From assembly GCF_000420325.1 (NCBI RefSeq), contig NZ_ATUS01000002.1, positions 1 to 64,000 on the forward strand: a stretch of DNA of 64,000 bases. Direction: 5' to 3'. Made by a program: the position numbers and the translations under genes. Positions 55,962-64,000 of this stretch are shown here, piece after piece (position 1 is the first letter of the stretch; each line of letters starts with the position of its first letter). The notes beneath the pieces are model-generated. The model was given only the letters and a program-made list of their open reading frames with translations, was not told the origin of the DNA and did not search any database. The DNA comes from Spongiibacter tropicus DSM 19543 (lineage in GTDB: Bacteria > Pseudomonadota > Gammaproteobacteria > Pseudomonadales > Spongiibacteraceae).

Positions 55962-56746
55962 CAGCACACCGCGCCCGCAAACGCTTCGGTCAGAACTTTC
56001 TTCATGACCGGGGCATCATTCAAAGTATTGTTCGCGCCGTGTCGCCCCGCGCCGACCAGCGCCTACTGGAAATCGGCCCCGGTCAGGGCGCGATTACTGC
56101 CGAGCTGCTCGCCAGCGGCTGCCGCTTGGATGTGATTGAGCTGGACCGCGACCTGCTGCCCATTCTGGATGACAAATTCGGTGCGCTGGAGAATTTCCAT
56201 CTGCACGAAGGCGACGCGCTCAAGTTTGATATTGCCGGGCTGGCAGGCGACAACGCGCTGCGCGTTGTCGGCAACCTGCCTTATAACATTTCAACTCCGC
56301 TGATTTTCCATCTGCTGTCGGCGCAGTCCTGCATTCAGGACATGCACTTCATGCTGCAGAAAGAGGTGGTGGATCGCCTTGCCGCCCAGCCGGGCAGCAA
56401 GGCCTATGGTCGACTGGGGATCATGGCCCAGTATTACTGTCAGGTGGAATCGCTGTTTGACGTTCCCCCGGAATGCTTCTCACCGCGCCCCAAAGTGATG
56501 TCGGCAATCGTCCGCCTTACCCCGCATCGCGAGCTGCCGATTGTTGCCGACAACGTGGACACCCTCCAGCGAGTGCTGCGTGAAGCCTTCAATCAGCGCC
56601 GCAAGACCCTGCGCAACAACCTGAAGAACCTGCTCAGCGGCGAGCAGATTGAGACACTGGGCATTGATCCCGGCATTCGTCCGGAACAGCTCGGCCTTAC
56701 AGAATTTGTTACCATAGCCAATTTCCTCGAGCGCCAGGCGCGCTGA
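55958..56746 (+). CDS. rsmA: 16S rRNA dimethyladenosine transferase RsmA (KsgA)
   Basis: A 262-residue methyltransferase that dimethylates the two adjacent adenosines in helix 45 of 16S rRNA during 30S maturation. [11 protein letters not shown] marks the N terminus, [14 protein letters not shown] the S-adenosylmethionine site, NLPYNIST the catalytic motif IV, and [13 protein letters not shown] the C-terminal domain. Start overlaps pdxA stop (ATGA). The next gene, apaG, begins 12 bases after its stop. Confidence 0.96.
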   Translation: MTAHRARKRFGQNFLHDRGIIQSIVRAVSPRADQRLLEIGPGQGAITAELLASGCRLDVIELDRDLLPILDDKFGALENFHLHEGDALKFDIAGLAGDNALRVVGNLPYNISTPLIFHLLSAQSCIQDMHFMLQKEVVDRLAAQPGSKAYGRLGIMAQYYCQVESLFDVPPECFSPRPKVMSAIVRLTPHRELPIVADNVDTLQRVLREAFNQRRKTLRNNLKNLLSGEQIETLGIDPGIRPEQLGLTEFVTIANFLERQAR

Positions 56747-56758
56747 ACCCGGGTATTC

Positions 56759-57136
56759 ATGAGCCACACCGAAAACGTTGAAATTCAAGTCGACACGCAG
56801 TTTCTGCCGGAACAATCCAGCCCCGAGGAATCGCGTTTCGCCTTTGCCTATACCATCACCATTCTCAATCACGGCGACGAGGCTGTTCGCCTGCTGAACC
56901 GCCACTGGATTATCACCGATGGCGACAATCAGGTGCAGGAAGTTCAGGGCGAGGGCGTGATTGGCAAGCAACCGCTGATTGAACCCGGCGAATCATTCAC
57001 CTACACCTCGGGCGCCGTTATCGACACCGCTGTCGGCACCATGGAGGGCAGCTACGAAATGATCAGCGCCTCCGGGCGCCCATTTATTGCGCCCATCGGC
57101 GTGTTCTCGCTGGCCCAGCGCTCCGCGCTGCACTGA
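56759..57136 (+). CDS. apaG: ApaG (Co2+/Mg2+ efflux-associated protein)
   Basis: A 125-residue protein with the single fibronectin-III-like ApaG domain: FAYTITILNHGDEAVRLLNRHWIITDGDN, VQGEGVIGKQPLIEPGESFTYTSGA and MEGSYEM. It is linked genetically to cobalt/magnesium resistance and to ApaH, but its molecular role is unsettled. It lies between rsmA and apaH, eight bases before the latter, in the usual order. Confidence 0.94.
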   Translation: MSHTENVEIQVDTQFLPEQSSPEESRFAFAYTITILNHGDEAVRLLNRHWIITDGDNQVQEVQGEGVIGKQPLIEPGESFTYTSGAVIDTAVGTMEGSYEMISASGRPFIAPIGVFSLAQRSALH

Positions 57137-57144
57137 GCAGAGAC

Positions 57145-57951
57145 ATGAGCCGCTACGCTGTTGGCGATTTGCAAGGCTGCCTCAAGCCCTTGCGCTGCTT
57201 GCTTGACGCGGTCAATTTCGATCCCTCGGCGGATCAGCTCTGGCTGGTTGGCGACCTGATCAACCGCGGCCCCGATTCCCTGGATACCCTGCGCTACCTC
57301 TATAGCATTCGCGACAGCGTGCGTATCACCTTGGGCAACCACGACCTGCACTGTCTCGCCCTTGCCCAGGGCTATACCGATCGGGGACGCCATCCCACAT
57401 TGGACGCGCTGCTCAACGCCCCTGAGCTGCCCGAGCTGATGCACTGGCTGCAACAGCAAGCCCTGGTGCTACGCTCGGAGGACGGGCGCTACCTGGTGAG
57501 CCACGCAGGCATTCCGCCGATCTGGAGCAGCGAGCAGGCACTGGCGCTGAGCGCCGAACTGGAATCGGTACTGCAAGGCCCGCAAAGCGAAACCTTCTTT
57601 AAGAACATGTACGGCAATGAGCCTCTGCGCTGGCGGGATGACCTGGAGGGCGTAGAACGCTGGCGCTGCATCACCAATTACTTGACCCGCATGCGCCTGT
57701 GTCGCGCCGATGGCGAGTTGGAACTGACATTCAAAGGGGCCGTCCGCGACATTCCCGAGGGCTACCAGCCCTGGTTTCGCTGGCCAACCGCCCCCCGGCA
57801 GGAAACACTGCTTTTCGGCCACTGGGCTGCACTGGAAGGCAAAACTGGCAGAAGCGACGTGATCGGCCTGGACAGCGGCTGCGTCTGGGGACGCCATATG
57901 ACACTGCTGGATATGGATAGCGGTGAACTGCATCGCTGCGATTGCCACTAG
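57145..57951 (+). CDS. apaH: Symmetrical diadenosine tetraphosphatase ApaH
   Basis: A 268-residue metallophosphatase cleaving Ap4A to two ADP; in E. coli it also removes Np4 caps from RNA. Phosphoesterase motifs are in order: [32 protein letters not shown] and VSHAGIPP, with LFGHWA near the end. It closes the lptD-surA-pdxA-rsmA-apaG-apaH run. cca begins 38 bases later on the same strand and may be co-transcribed. Confidence 0.95.
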   Translation: MSRYAVGDLQGCLKPLRCLLDAVNFDPSADQLWLVGDLINRGPDSLDTLRYLYSIRDSVRITLGNHDLHCLALAQGYTDRGRHPTLDALLNAPELPELMHWLQQQALVLRSEDGRYLVSHAGIPPIWSSEQALALSAELESVLQGPQSETFFKNMYGNEPLRWRDDLEGVERWRCITNYLTRMRLCRADGELELTFKGAVRDIPEGYQPWFRWPTAPRQETLLFGHWAALEGKTGRSDVIGLDSGCVWGRHMTLLDMDSGELHRCDCH

Positions 57952-57989
57952 GCCTTCCCCCACCTCACAGAATCGTTGATTATTCGCCC

Positions 57990-59072
57990 ATGGACATTTA
58001 TCTGGTCGGCGGCGCGGTCCGCGACGAACTCTTAAACTACCCTTTCCACGAGCGCGACTGGCTGGTGGTGGGCGCCACGCCCGAGGAACTGACTGATCTC
58101 GGCTACGAGCAGGTCGGCAAGGACTTTCCGGTTTTCCTTCACCCGAAAACCAAAGAAGAATACGCCCTCGCACGACGCGAGCGAAAAACGGCGGCGGGCT
58201 ACCACGGTTTTGTCTGCGACTTTGGCCCTGAAGTGAGCGTTGAAGACGATCTGCGACGCCGCGACTTGACCATTAACGCCATGGCAAAGGCCGACGACGG
58301 CTCGGTGATCGACCCCTTTGGCGGCCAGCAAGACCTTGAACAACGACTGCTGCGCCACGTCTCCCCGGCATTTGCCGAGGACCCGCTGCGTATATTCAGG
58401 GTTGCCCGCTTCGCCGCCCGCTACGCCCATCTCGGCTTCCACATTGCCGACGACACCCTAGCGCTGATGCGGCAGATGAGCACCGCCCGCGAACTGGGCG
58501 CACTCAGTCCCGAGCGCATTATGGTCGAGATCAACAAGGCCCTCAGCGAACGCCAGCCCAGTGCCTTTTTCGAGAGTTTGCTGGCCTGCGGCGCACTGAA
58601 TACCTTATCCCCAGCCTGGGCCGACAGTTTGAACGCCGCGCTGCTTCAGGCGCTGAATAAAACGGGACTCGATGTCGACCAGCGCTTTGCCCTGAGCTGC
58701 AGCGCAATGTCTGGTGAAGACGCTGAGGCGCTCTGCACCCGGCTTCGCGCCAGCAAACTGGCCACGCTGCTGGCTCGCCATGCCGCCAGCGCCCTGCCGC
58801 TGACAAGGGCTCTGTCAGCCGATGCCACGCTGTCACAACTGGAAGCACTGGATTACCTGCGACGACCGGAGATACTCGATAAGCTGTGCGGCATTGCAGC
58901 CGCGCTGGGTGAAGACGGTGAGCAGCTCCAACAACTCAAACGCGCCGCAGCGGCACTCGGTCGTATCGACGCAAAGCAGTTGATGGAGGAAGGATTGCGC
59001 GGTCCCGCACTGGGCAAGGCCTTACGTGAGCACCGCCTGCATACACTGACGATGCTGCTGGAAAAACGCTGA
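57990..59072 (+). CDS. cca: CCA tRNA nucleotidyltransferase, short form without HD domain
   Basis: A 360-residue enzyme adding or repairing the 3' CCA of tRNAs. The head domain shows [26 protein letters not shown] and the [10 protein letters not shown] motif, followed by [17 protein letters not shown] and the neck ([16 protein letters not shown]). It lacks the C-terminal HD phosphohydrolase of the 412-residue E. coli enzyme; the tail instead runs to [13 protein letters not shown]. The ATG at 57990 gives MDIYLVGG, matching the family. It is convergent with folB, two bases apart. Confidence 0.92.
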   Translation: MDIYLVGGAVRDELLNYPFHERDWLVVGATPEELTDLGYEQVGKDFPVFLHPKTKEEYALARRERKTAAGYHGFVCDFGPEVSVEDDLRRRDLTINAMAKADDGSVIDPFGGQQDLEQRLLRHVSPAFAEDPLRIFRVARFAARYAHLGFHIADDTLALMRQMSTARELGALSPERIMVEINKALSERQPSAFFESLLACGALNTLSPAWADSLNAALLQALNKTGLDVDQRFALSCSAMSGEDAEALCTRLRASKLATLLARHAASALPLTRALSADATLSQLEALDYLRRPEILDKLCGIAAALGEDGEQLQQLKRAAAALGRIDAKQLMEEGLRGPALGKALREHRLHTLTMLLEKR

Positions 59073-59074
59073 AA

Positions 59075-59431
59075 TCAGCCAGCGCTGCCGCGTTCGATAA
59101 TAATGCCGACTTCGTCCGCGTAATGCAGGGCGTTCGGTTTGGCCAGACGCAAACGCAGCCAAGGCACACCAAACTCATCGCGAATCAGGGCCGCACAGCG
59201 CTCGGCCAGGGTCTCCACCAGCAGAAATTCGCTCTGACGAATAAAGTCACACAGGCGCTCACTGATGGCCTGGTAATTCAGCGTCAGGGAAATGTCTTCG
59301 GCAGCCGCCGCCGCCCGAACGTCATAGCCCATTTCCAGATCGATAAGTACCGTTTGGCGGTGGAGACGTTCGTAATCGTGAGTACCAATAATGGTATCGA
59401 CGCGTAAACCGCGTACAAAGACTTTATCCAT
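59075..59431 (-). CDS. folB: Dihydroneopterin aldolase
   Basis: A 118-residue folate-pathway enzyme making 6-hydroxymethyl-dihydropterin. It shows MDKVFVRGLRVDTIIGTHDYERL, the catalytic Glu/Lys neighbourhood, LNYQAISERLCDFIRQSEFLLVETLAERCAAL and the terminal RLAKPNAL. The start lies three bases after the tsaD stop on the minus strand, so the two are co-transcribed. In Pseudomonas, folB is likewise near tsaD and rpsU. Confidence 0.93.
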   Translation of the reverse strand: MDKVFVRGLRVDTIIGTHDYERLHRQTVLIDLEMGYDVRAAAAAEDISLTLNYQAISERLCDFIRQSEFLLVETLAERCAALIRDEFGVPWLRLRLAKPNALHYADEVGIIIERGSAG

Positions 59432-59434
59432 GAT

Positions 59435-60466
59435 TCAGTTTCCCAGACCGGGCAGCTCGTTCATCGGCCAGCGAGGACGCACCTGCACCGACAGCGCCTC
59501 CGCTTGCCCAGCCAGCAGACGGCAAGCACCTGCGTAGGCAATCATTGCACCGTTGTCGGTGCAGTAGGCAGGGCGCGGATAATACACTTGGGCACCGATC
59601 TTCGCCAGTTTCGCTTCCAGCCGCTCACGCAACAAGGTATTGGCACTCACACCACCGGCAATGACCAGTCGCGACAGCCCTTCCTGCTTCAGCGCACGCA
59701 GACACTTGATGGTCAGGGTATCCACCACGGCGTCCTGGAACGCGGCCGCGATATCGTTGCGATCCGTTTCGCTCAACACGCCGTCAGCACGGCAGTCATT
59801 CACGGTATTCAGCGTGAAGGTTTTCAGCCCACTGAAGCTGAAGTCCAGACCGGGGCGATTAACCATCGGTCGGGGAAAATCAAAACGCCTGTTGTCACCC
59901 AGCGCGGCGACCTTCGCGAGTTGCGGCCCACCCGGATATGGCAGGCCCAGCATTTTCGCCGCCTTATCGAAGGCCTCCCCCGCCGCATCGTCCAGCGACT
60001 CGCCCAGCAATTGATAATGACCAATGCCGTCGACGCGGACCAACTGCGTATGCCCGCCAGACACCAGCAAGGCAATAAAGGGGAACTCGGGGGGATTCGC
60101 TTCCAGCATGGGCGCCAACAAATGGCCTTCCATATGGTGAACAGCCAGCGCGGGCACGCCCCAGGCGTACGCCATCGCACGCCCGGCACAGGCACCCACC
60201 ATCAGCGCGCCAGCAAGACCGGGGCCAGCAGTATAGGCCACGGCATCGAGGTCACCGCCGTTCATTCCGGCCTTATCGAGTACTTCGCGAATCAGCGGCA
60301 ACAACTTGCGAACATGATCGCGGGAGGCCAGTTCCGGCACCACGCCGCCAAACTCCGCATGCAGGGCAATCTGGCTGTACAGCGCATCGGCCAGCAGCCC
60401 CTGCTCGCTGTCGTAGATTGCCACGCCTGTCTCGTCGCAGGAGCTTTCGAGTCCAAGTACCCGCAA
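59435..60466 (-). CDS. tsaD: tRNA N6-threonylcarbamoyladenosine transferase catalytic subunit TsaD
   Basis: A 343-residue ASKHA-fold protein transferring the threonylcarbamoyl group to A37 of ANN-decoding tRNAs, with TsaB and TsaE. Diagnostic elements: [27 protein letters not shown] with the metal-binding histidines, SGGHTQLV and [15 protein letters not shown]. It is divergent from rpsU, as in most gammaproteobacteria, and heads the tsaD-folB unit. Confidence 0.96.
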   Translation of the reverse strand: MRVLGLESSCDETGVAIYDSEQGLLADALYSQIALHAEFGGVVPELASRDHVRKLLPLIREVLDKAGMNGGDLDAVAYTAGPGLAGALMVGACAGRAMAYAWGVPALAVHHMEGHLLAPMLEANPPEFPFIALLVSGGHTQLVRVDGIGHYQLLGESLDDAAGEAFDKAAKMLGLPYPGGPQLAKVAALGDNRRFDFPRPMVNRPGLDFSFSGLKTFTLNTVNDCRADGVLSETDRNDIAAAFQDAVVDTLTIKCLRALKQEGLSRLVIAGGVSANTLLRERLEAKLAKIGAQVYYPRPAYCTDNGAMIAYAGACRLLAGQAEALSVQVRPRWPMNELPGLGN

Positions 60467-60545
60467 AATCGGCCCTTCCGCACTGTTACTGAGCGCGCAT
60501 CATACTGATTTCCCCCTGACGGCACCAGATAAGCCGCTTTTTACT

Positions 60546-60574
60546 TTGCATTTTCACAATACAGCGTTTAGAAT
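60546..60574 (+). promoter_or_regulatory. Sigma-70 promoter of rpsU
   Basis: TTGCAT (60546-60551), a 17-base spacer and TAGAAT (60569-60574) form a strong promoter, leaving a leader of about 70 bases before rpsU. It probably drives the whole rpsU-yqeY-dnaG block. Confidence 0.8.
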
Positions 60575-60652
60575 TCTGCGCCCTTAGAGAGCCACGTTTG
60601 TATCGGTGGCAAAAGAATCGATTGCTAACTTTTATCAGCACAGGTTTAACGA

Positions 60653-60868
60653 ATGCCTTCAGTTAAGATCAAAGAAAACGAGCCCTTTGATATCGCTCTG
60701 CGCCGTTTCAAGCGCTCTTGCGAAAAAGCCGGCGTCCTTGCCGAAGTTCGTCGTCGCGAGTTTTACGAGAAGCCGACGTCAGTTCGCAAGCGTCAAGCGG
60801 CGGCAGCTGTTAAGCGTCACGCGAAGAAAGTTTCCCGCGAAATGAAAAAGCAGCAGCGCCTCTACTAA
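60653..60868 (+). CDS. rpsU: 30S ribosomal protein S21
   Basis: A 71-residue basic ribosomal protein that helps start-site selection on the 30S subunit. [41 protein letters not shown] matches the family throughout. AGGTTT lies before the ATG. It is first in the macromolecular-synthesis block rpsU-(yqeY)-dnaG-rpoD; an intrinsic terminator directly follows, which would let rpsU be made in large excess. Confidence 0.97.
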   Translation: MPSVKIKENEPFDIALRRFKRSCEKAGVLAEVRRREFYEKPTSVRKRQAAAAVKRHAKKVSREMKKQQRLY

Positions 60869-60925
60869 GAGCGCCTGCCGGCAGCCACCATCGCGCTGCC
60901 ATCTGCACAGCTATTTGCGAAAGAT

Positions 60926-60952
60926 GGGCGACCCCAGTGGTCGCCCGTTTTT
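60926..60952 (+). terminator. Terminator/attenuator between rpsU and yqeY
   Basis: GGGCGACC (60926-60933), loop CCAGT and GGTCGCCC (60939-60946) form a perfect eight-base stem followed by G-T5. As in E. coli rpsU-dnaG, partial readthrough would adjust primase relative to S21. Confidence 0.88.
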
Positions 60953-60988
60953 GTGTCTGAAAAACACATCTCCAGCAGGGAAATGCCG

Positions 60989-61444
60989 ATGAGCCAGCCA
61001 ACACTGAAACAATCGCTGAACGACGCTATGAAAGCGGCCATGCGCGCCCGCGAGAAAGAGCGCCTAGGCGCCATTCGCCTGATTCAGGCCGAGGTCAAGC
61101 GCATTGAAGTGGACGAGCGCATTGAGGTGGACGACGCCCGCCTGCTGACCATCCTCGACAAAATGTGCAAGCAGCGCCGCGACTCCATTACCCAGTATGA
61201 AGAGGCGGGGCGCGAAGAGCTGGCCGCGCAAGAGCGCGCCGAAATGGCCGTTATCCAAGAGTTCATGCCCACACCGCTGAGCGATGAAGAGCTGGACGCG
61301 CTGATAGAGAAAGCCATCGCCGACAGCGGCGCCGACTCCATGAAAGACATGGGCAAGGTGGTTGGCCTGATCAAGCCTGCCGCCCAGGGCCGCGCCGACA
61401 TGGCAGCCGTAAGTCGCAAAATTAAAGAGCGACTGGCCCAGTAA
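60989..61444 (+). CDS. GatB/YqeY-domain protein
   Basis: A 151-residue helical protein with the YqeY fold that forms the tRNA-binding tail of GatB. It begins MSQPTLKQSLNDAMKAAMRAREKERLGAIRLIQAEVKR and ends GRADMAAVSRKIKERL. Stand-alone copies between rpsU and dnaG are common in Pseudomonas and relatives; function is unproven. The ATG at 60989 sits nine bases after AGGGA. In-frame ATGs at 60983 and 60953 would add residues unlike the family. Confidence 0.88.
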   Translation: MSQPTLKQSLNDAMKAAMRAREKERLGAIRLIQAEVKRIEVDERIEVDDARLLTILDKMCKQRRDSITQYEEAGREELAAQERAEMAVIQEFMPTPLSDEELDALIEKAIADSGADSMKDMGKVVGLIKPAAQGRADMAAVSRKIKERLAQ

Positions 61445-61513
61445 ACCGGCTGGGCTGGTCGGCACCCCACCAGCCTTGCTAATCTGAAGCTCCCGTTTCA
61501 TCGGATCAGCGCC

Positions 61514-63382
61514 GTGGCCGCCAAAGGACGTATCCCCCAAGCCTTTATCGACGACCTGTTGTCGCGGGTGGATATTGTCGACGTCATTAACCGTCGCGTA
61601 TCCCTGAAGAAGACCGGTCGCAACTACACTGCCCGCTGCCCGTTTCACGAAGAAAAAACCCCCTCGTTCAGCGTCAACCCGGACAAACAGTTCTACTATT
61701 GCTTCGGCTGCGGCGCGGCGGGTAACGCCATCGGCTTTATCATGGACTACGAACGGCAGGATTTCCCTGCCGCCATCGACAGTCTCGCTCACAGCGCCGG
61801 ACTGGAAGTCCCCCGAGAAGAACTCAGCCCCCAGCAGGCGCAGAAACAACAGCGCCGCAAGACCGTCTACGACTTGATGGAGCAATTGGCCAGCTACTAC
61901 CAGCGCCAGCTTCGCCAACATCCCGACGCCGAACGCGCGGTCGGCTACCTGAAGAAACGCGGCCTCAGCGGGCAGATCGCCCGAGACTTCGGCATTGGCT
62001 TCGCCCCGCCCGGCTGGGACAACATCCTGCAAGGCTTCGGCGCCAATCCCGAAGGCCGCCAGCAATTGCTCGACGCAGGCATGCTGGTTGAGAAAGAAGA
62101 CAGCGACCGCCTCTACGACCGCTTCCGCGACCGCATCATGTTCCCCATCCGCGATAACCGGGGACGGGTGGTGGCGTTTGGCGGGCGCGTACTCGGCGAC
62201 GACAAGCCTAAATACCTCAACTCGCCGGAAACCGACATCTTTCACAAAGGCCGCGAACTGTATGGCCTGTACGAAGCCCGTCAACACAATCGCCAACTGG
62301 AGCGGGTCATTATTGTTGAGGGCTACATGGATGTCGTCGCGCTGGCTCAACATGGCATCCGCTGCGCCGTCGCCACCCTGGGCACCGCCAGCAACAGCGA
62401 CCACCTGCGCACCGCATTTCGCTACTGCAGCGAAATTGTCTTCTGCTTCGACGGCGACGAAGCCGGACGCCGCGCCGCCCAACGCGCACTGGAAAACGCC
62501 CTGCCAACCATGGAAGACGGGCGCAGCATCCGTTTTCTCTTCCTCGATGAAGGTCAGGATCCCGACGACACCGTGCGGCGCATCGGCGGCCCCGGCTTCG
62601 AGGGATTAGTCGCCCGCTCCGCCAAACTCGAGAGCTACTTTTTCGACAGCTTCAACGACCAGCTTGACCCGGACACCATGGAGGGACGCGCCAAGCTCGC
62701 CAAGCTGGCGACACCGCTATTAATGCTGCTGCCCGACGGCGTCTACAAAGAGCTCATGTTTGACGAACTGGCCAAGCGCAGCGGCCTGAGTCGCCCGTCA
62801 CTGGACAAGCTACGAGAAAACACCCCGCAGCCGGAACAGCAGGAGGAGCGCGCCGACAGCCCCGCGCCGCGGCCAAAGAAACGCGACAGCGCCACGCTGC
62901 TGGAGCAACTGCCACGCGGAAAACGCGATCCTGGCCTGTTTGCTCTGGCAATGTTGCTTTACGCCCCCAGTGAGATTGTCGACGGTATCAGCACGCTGCC
63001 GCCCAGCGACAACGACCCCGGCTTGCAGTTGCTGAGCGCCATTGTCGAACTACTGCGCAAGCGACCGGAATCGTCGACCGCGATGCTGCTCGGACACTGG
63101 CACGGCCAGCCCGAGTACCCGCTGCTGACCGATGCATTGAAGACCATCGAGTTGCTGGGCAGCAGTCTGGATGAAGCGCTGGCACGCAGGGCTTTTTTCG
63201 ACACCCTTGAGCACTTTGAGCGCCGCCAGAAGGACACCCACCTTCAACAGAGGCTGGCCGCATTGCGCGAACGCGAAGAAGTCGACAAAGCCGCTACGGG
63301 CAACTACGCTGAACTCAGCGATGACACCAAAGCCGAGCTGCGACACATCCAGCAGCTTTTGGCACACAAACACCGCAAGTAA
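61514..63382 (+). CDS. dnaG: DNA primase DnaG
   Basis: A 622-residue primase. The zinc-binding N terminus has RCPFHEEKTPSFSVNPDKQFYYCFGCGAAGN. The RNA-polymerase core shows FRDRIMFPIRDNRGRVVAFGGRVLGDDKPKYLNSPET and the TOPRIM motifs VIIVEGYMDVVAL and FDGDEAGRRAA. A Pro/Arg-rich hinge (about 440-460) leads to the DnaB-interacting C-terminal helices. Start is GTG at 61514 (MAAKGRIPQAFIDDLLSRV fits the family). It lies between yqeY and rpoD. Confidence 0.96.
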   Translation: MAAKGRIPQAFIDDLLSRVDIVDVINRRVSLKKTGRNYTARCPFHEEKTPSFSVNPDKQFYYCFGCGAAGNAIGFIMDYERQDFPAAIDSLAHSAGLEVPREELSPQQAQKQQRRKTVYDLMEQLASYYQRQLRQHPDAERAVGYLKKRGLSGQIARDFGIGFAPPGWDNILQGFGANPEGRQQLLDAGMLVEKEDSDRLYDRFRDRIMFPIRDNRGRVVAFGGRVLGDDKPKYLNSPETDIFHKGRELYGLYEARQHNRQLERVIIVEGYMDVVALAQHGIRCAVATLGTASNSDHLRTAFRYCSEIVFCFDGDEAGRRAAQRALENALPTMEDGRSIRFLFLDEGQDPDDTVRRIGGPGFEGLVARSAKLESYFFDSFNDQLDPDTMEGRAKLAKLATPLLMLLPDGVYKELMFDELAKRSGLSRPSLDKLRENTPQPEQQEERADSPAPRPKKRDSATLLEQLPRGKRDPGLFALAMLLYAPSEIVDGISTLPPSDNDPGLQLLSAIVELLRKRPESSTAMLLGHWHGQPEYPLLTDALKTIELLGSSLDEALARRAFFDTLEHFERRQKDTHLQQRLAALREREEVDKAATGNYAELSDDTKAELRHIQQLLAHKHRK

Positions 63383-63396
63383 TGCCACTGATCCCG

Positions 63397-63448
63397 CCTG
63401 AACAAAGCAGGTTTTTACTGGTCGGAGACTGTGCATTTAGGGTACAAT
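63397..63448 (+). promoter_or_regulatory. dnaG-rpoD junction: weak hairpin and rpoD promoter -10
   Basis: CCTG (63397-63400) and CAGG (63408-63411) with T5 at 63412-63416 form a weak terminator or attenuator. TACAAT (63443-63448) is a good -10 for rpoD, but no clear -35 stands 16-18 bases upstream. Confidence 0.45.
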
Positions 63449-63490
63449 ATGCGGCTATTTTTCACCTGCACCTACGAGTATTTTGCAAGC

Positions 63491-64000
63491 ATGAATGACT
63501 CAACGCATCAATCGCGCCTCAAACAACTCATTGCCAAAGGCAAGGAGCAGGGATACCTGACCTACTCTGAGGTAAATGACCACCTTCCGGAGGACATTTC
63601 CGATCCGGATCAGGTCGAAGAAATTATCCAGATGATCAACGACATGGGCATTCAGGTATTTGAACATGCCCCTGACGAAGACACCCTGATCATGACCGGC
63701 GGCGACTCCTCCGACGACATCGCCGCCGCCGAAGCTGCCGCCGCCCTGGCTGCAGTGGAAACCGAAACCGGCCGCACCACTGACCCCGTGCGCATGTACA
63801 TGCGCGAAATGGGCACCGTCGAACTGCTGACCCGTGAAGGCGAGATTGTCATCGCCAAGCGTATTGAGGAAGGCATTCGCGACATGATGGCCGCGCTGGC
63901 TTACTACCCCGGCATCGTGTCAGGTGTGTTGACCGAGTACGACAAAGTCGCCACTGAAGAGCGCCGTCTGGGCGATATTATCAGCGGCTACCTGGACCCC
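63491..64000 (+). CDS. rpoD: RNA polymerase primary sigma factor RpoD (5' part, runs off the window)
   Basis: The first 170 codons of sigma-70. Region 1.1 is complete (SRLKQLIAKGKEQGYLTYSEVNDHLPEDI, then IIQMINDMGIQVFEHAPDEDTL). An acidic Ala-rich linker follows, then region 1.2 (DPVRMYMREMGTVELLTREGEIVIAKRIEEG). The frame is open to the last base, so the remaining two thirds, including the DNA-binding regions 2-4, lie beyond the right edge. ATG at 63491 is the only good start. It closes the rpsU-yqeY-dnaG-rpoD block. Confidence 0.97.
   Translation, partial: MNDSTHQSRLKQLIAKGKEQGYLTYSEVNDHLPEDISDPDQVEEIIQMINDMGIQVFEHAPDEDTLIMTGGDSSDDIAAAEAAAALAAVETETGRTTDPVRMYMREMGTVELLTREGEIVIAKRIEEGIRDMMAALAYYPGIVSGVLTEYDKVATEERRLGDIISGYLDP

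Noticed and set aside
59504-60508. 334-codon plus-strand frame opposite tsaD
   Set aside because: Antisense to a conserved gene and without a ribosome site or motifs.
61064-62482. 472-codon minus-strand frame across yqeY and dnaG
   Set aside because: It spans two well-supported genes on the other strand, and its composition (Ala/Val/Gly/His-rich) is that of a shadow frame.
1-64000. tRNA genes, CRISPR arrays, insertion sequences or prophage
   Set aside because: I looked for T-loop motifs, regularly spaced repeats and transposase or integrase motifs by eye and found none; weak or degenerate copies could be missed.

Overview
The window is a chromosomal stretch of a Gram-negative gammaproteobacterium. 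Outer-membrane genes (lptD, surA, TonB-dependent receptors, a DcaP-type porin), the rpsU-dnaG-rpoD block, class II ilvC, the Fpr-type reductase and the amgK/murU recycling pair all point there. Gene order resembles Pseudomonas at two places (msrQ-msrP-pssA-ilvC, and rpoD through trpC). The mixture of receptor, SDR, SCP2-type thiolase and CrbS/CrbR genes would also suit marine Cellvibrionales/Spongiibacteraceae-like relatives; that placement is inference. No tRNA, CRISPR array, insertion sequence or prophage was seen. No rRNA gene lies inside the window, but a stable-RNA-type promoter fires out of its left end.

Layout. 1-5.2 kb: outward rrn-like promoter overlapping the end of msrQ, then msrQ-msrP, pssA, ilvY and divergent ilvC. 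5.2-11 kb: AraC regulator, divergent TonB receptor, SDR, SCP2-type thiolase and SnoaL-like protein, a probable uptake and catabolic cluster of unknown substrate. 11-14.5 kb: iron island with three Fur-box-like sites, a siderophore receptor, a 70-residue microprotein and fpr. 14.5-21.8 kb: two HI0933-type flavoproteins, a zinc alcohol dehydrogenase, DUF2058, recQ with an extended C terminus, and two hotdog thioesterases. 21.8-38.1 kb: an acetate module with exonuclease, cNMP/CBS/DUF294 protein, membrane-anchored protein, two-subunit sodium symporter, DcaP porin, acs, the CrbR-like regulator and the CrbS-like symporter-kinase. Inserted in it are a secreted metallophosphoesterase, a 30-residue basic peptide and an Rnk-like protein.

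38.2-47.4 kb: a PHP-domain lipoprotein, trpGDC, trpR with a TrpR operator, a divergent anthranilate-synthase pair, and a PhoX-like lipoprotein with a Pho box. 47.4-64 kb is a housekeeping block: DUF488, gph-rpe, murU-amgK, lptD-surA-pdxA-rsmA-apaG-apaH, cca, folB-tsaD, rpsU-yqeY-dnaG and the first part of rpoD, which runs off the right edge.

How the genes work together. The acetate module joins outer-membrane entry, inner-membrane uptake, activation to acetyl-CoA and its own two-component control, with two similar palindromic sites between dcaP and acs as candidate CrbR targets. Two of the three secreted phosphoesterase-like proteins have Pho-type promoters, suggesting phosphate scavenging. 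The least explained items are the AraC-linked catabolic cluster, the Fur-flanked microprotein, the 30-residue peptide and the apparent replacement of classical trpE by a divergent trpE/amidotransferase pair.
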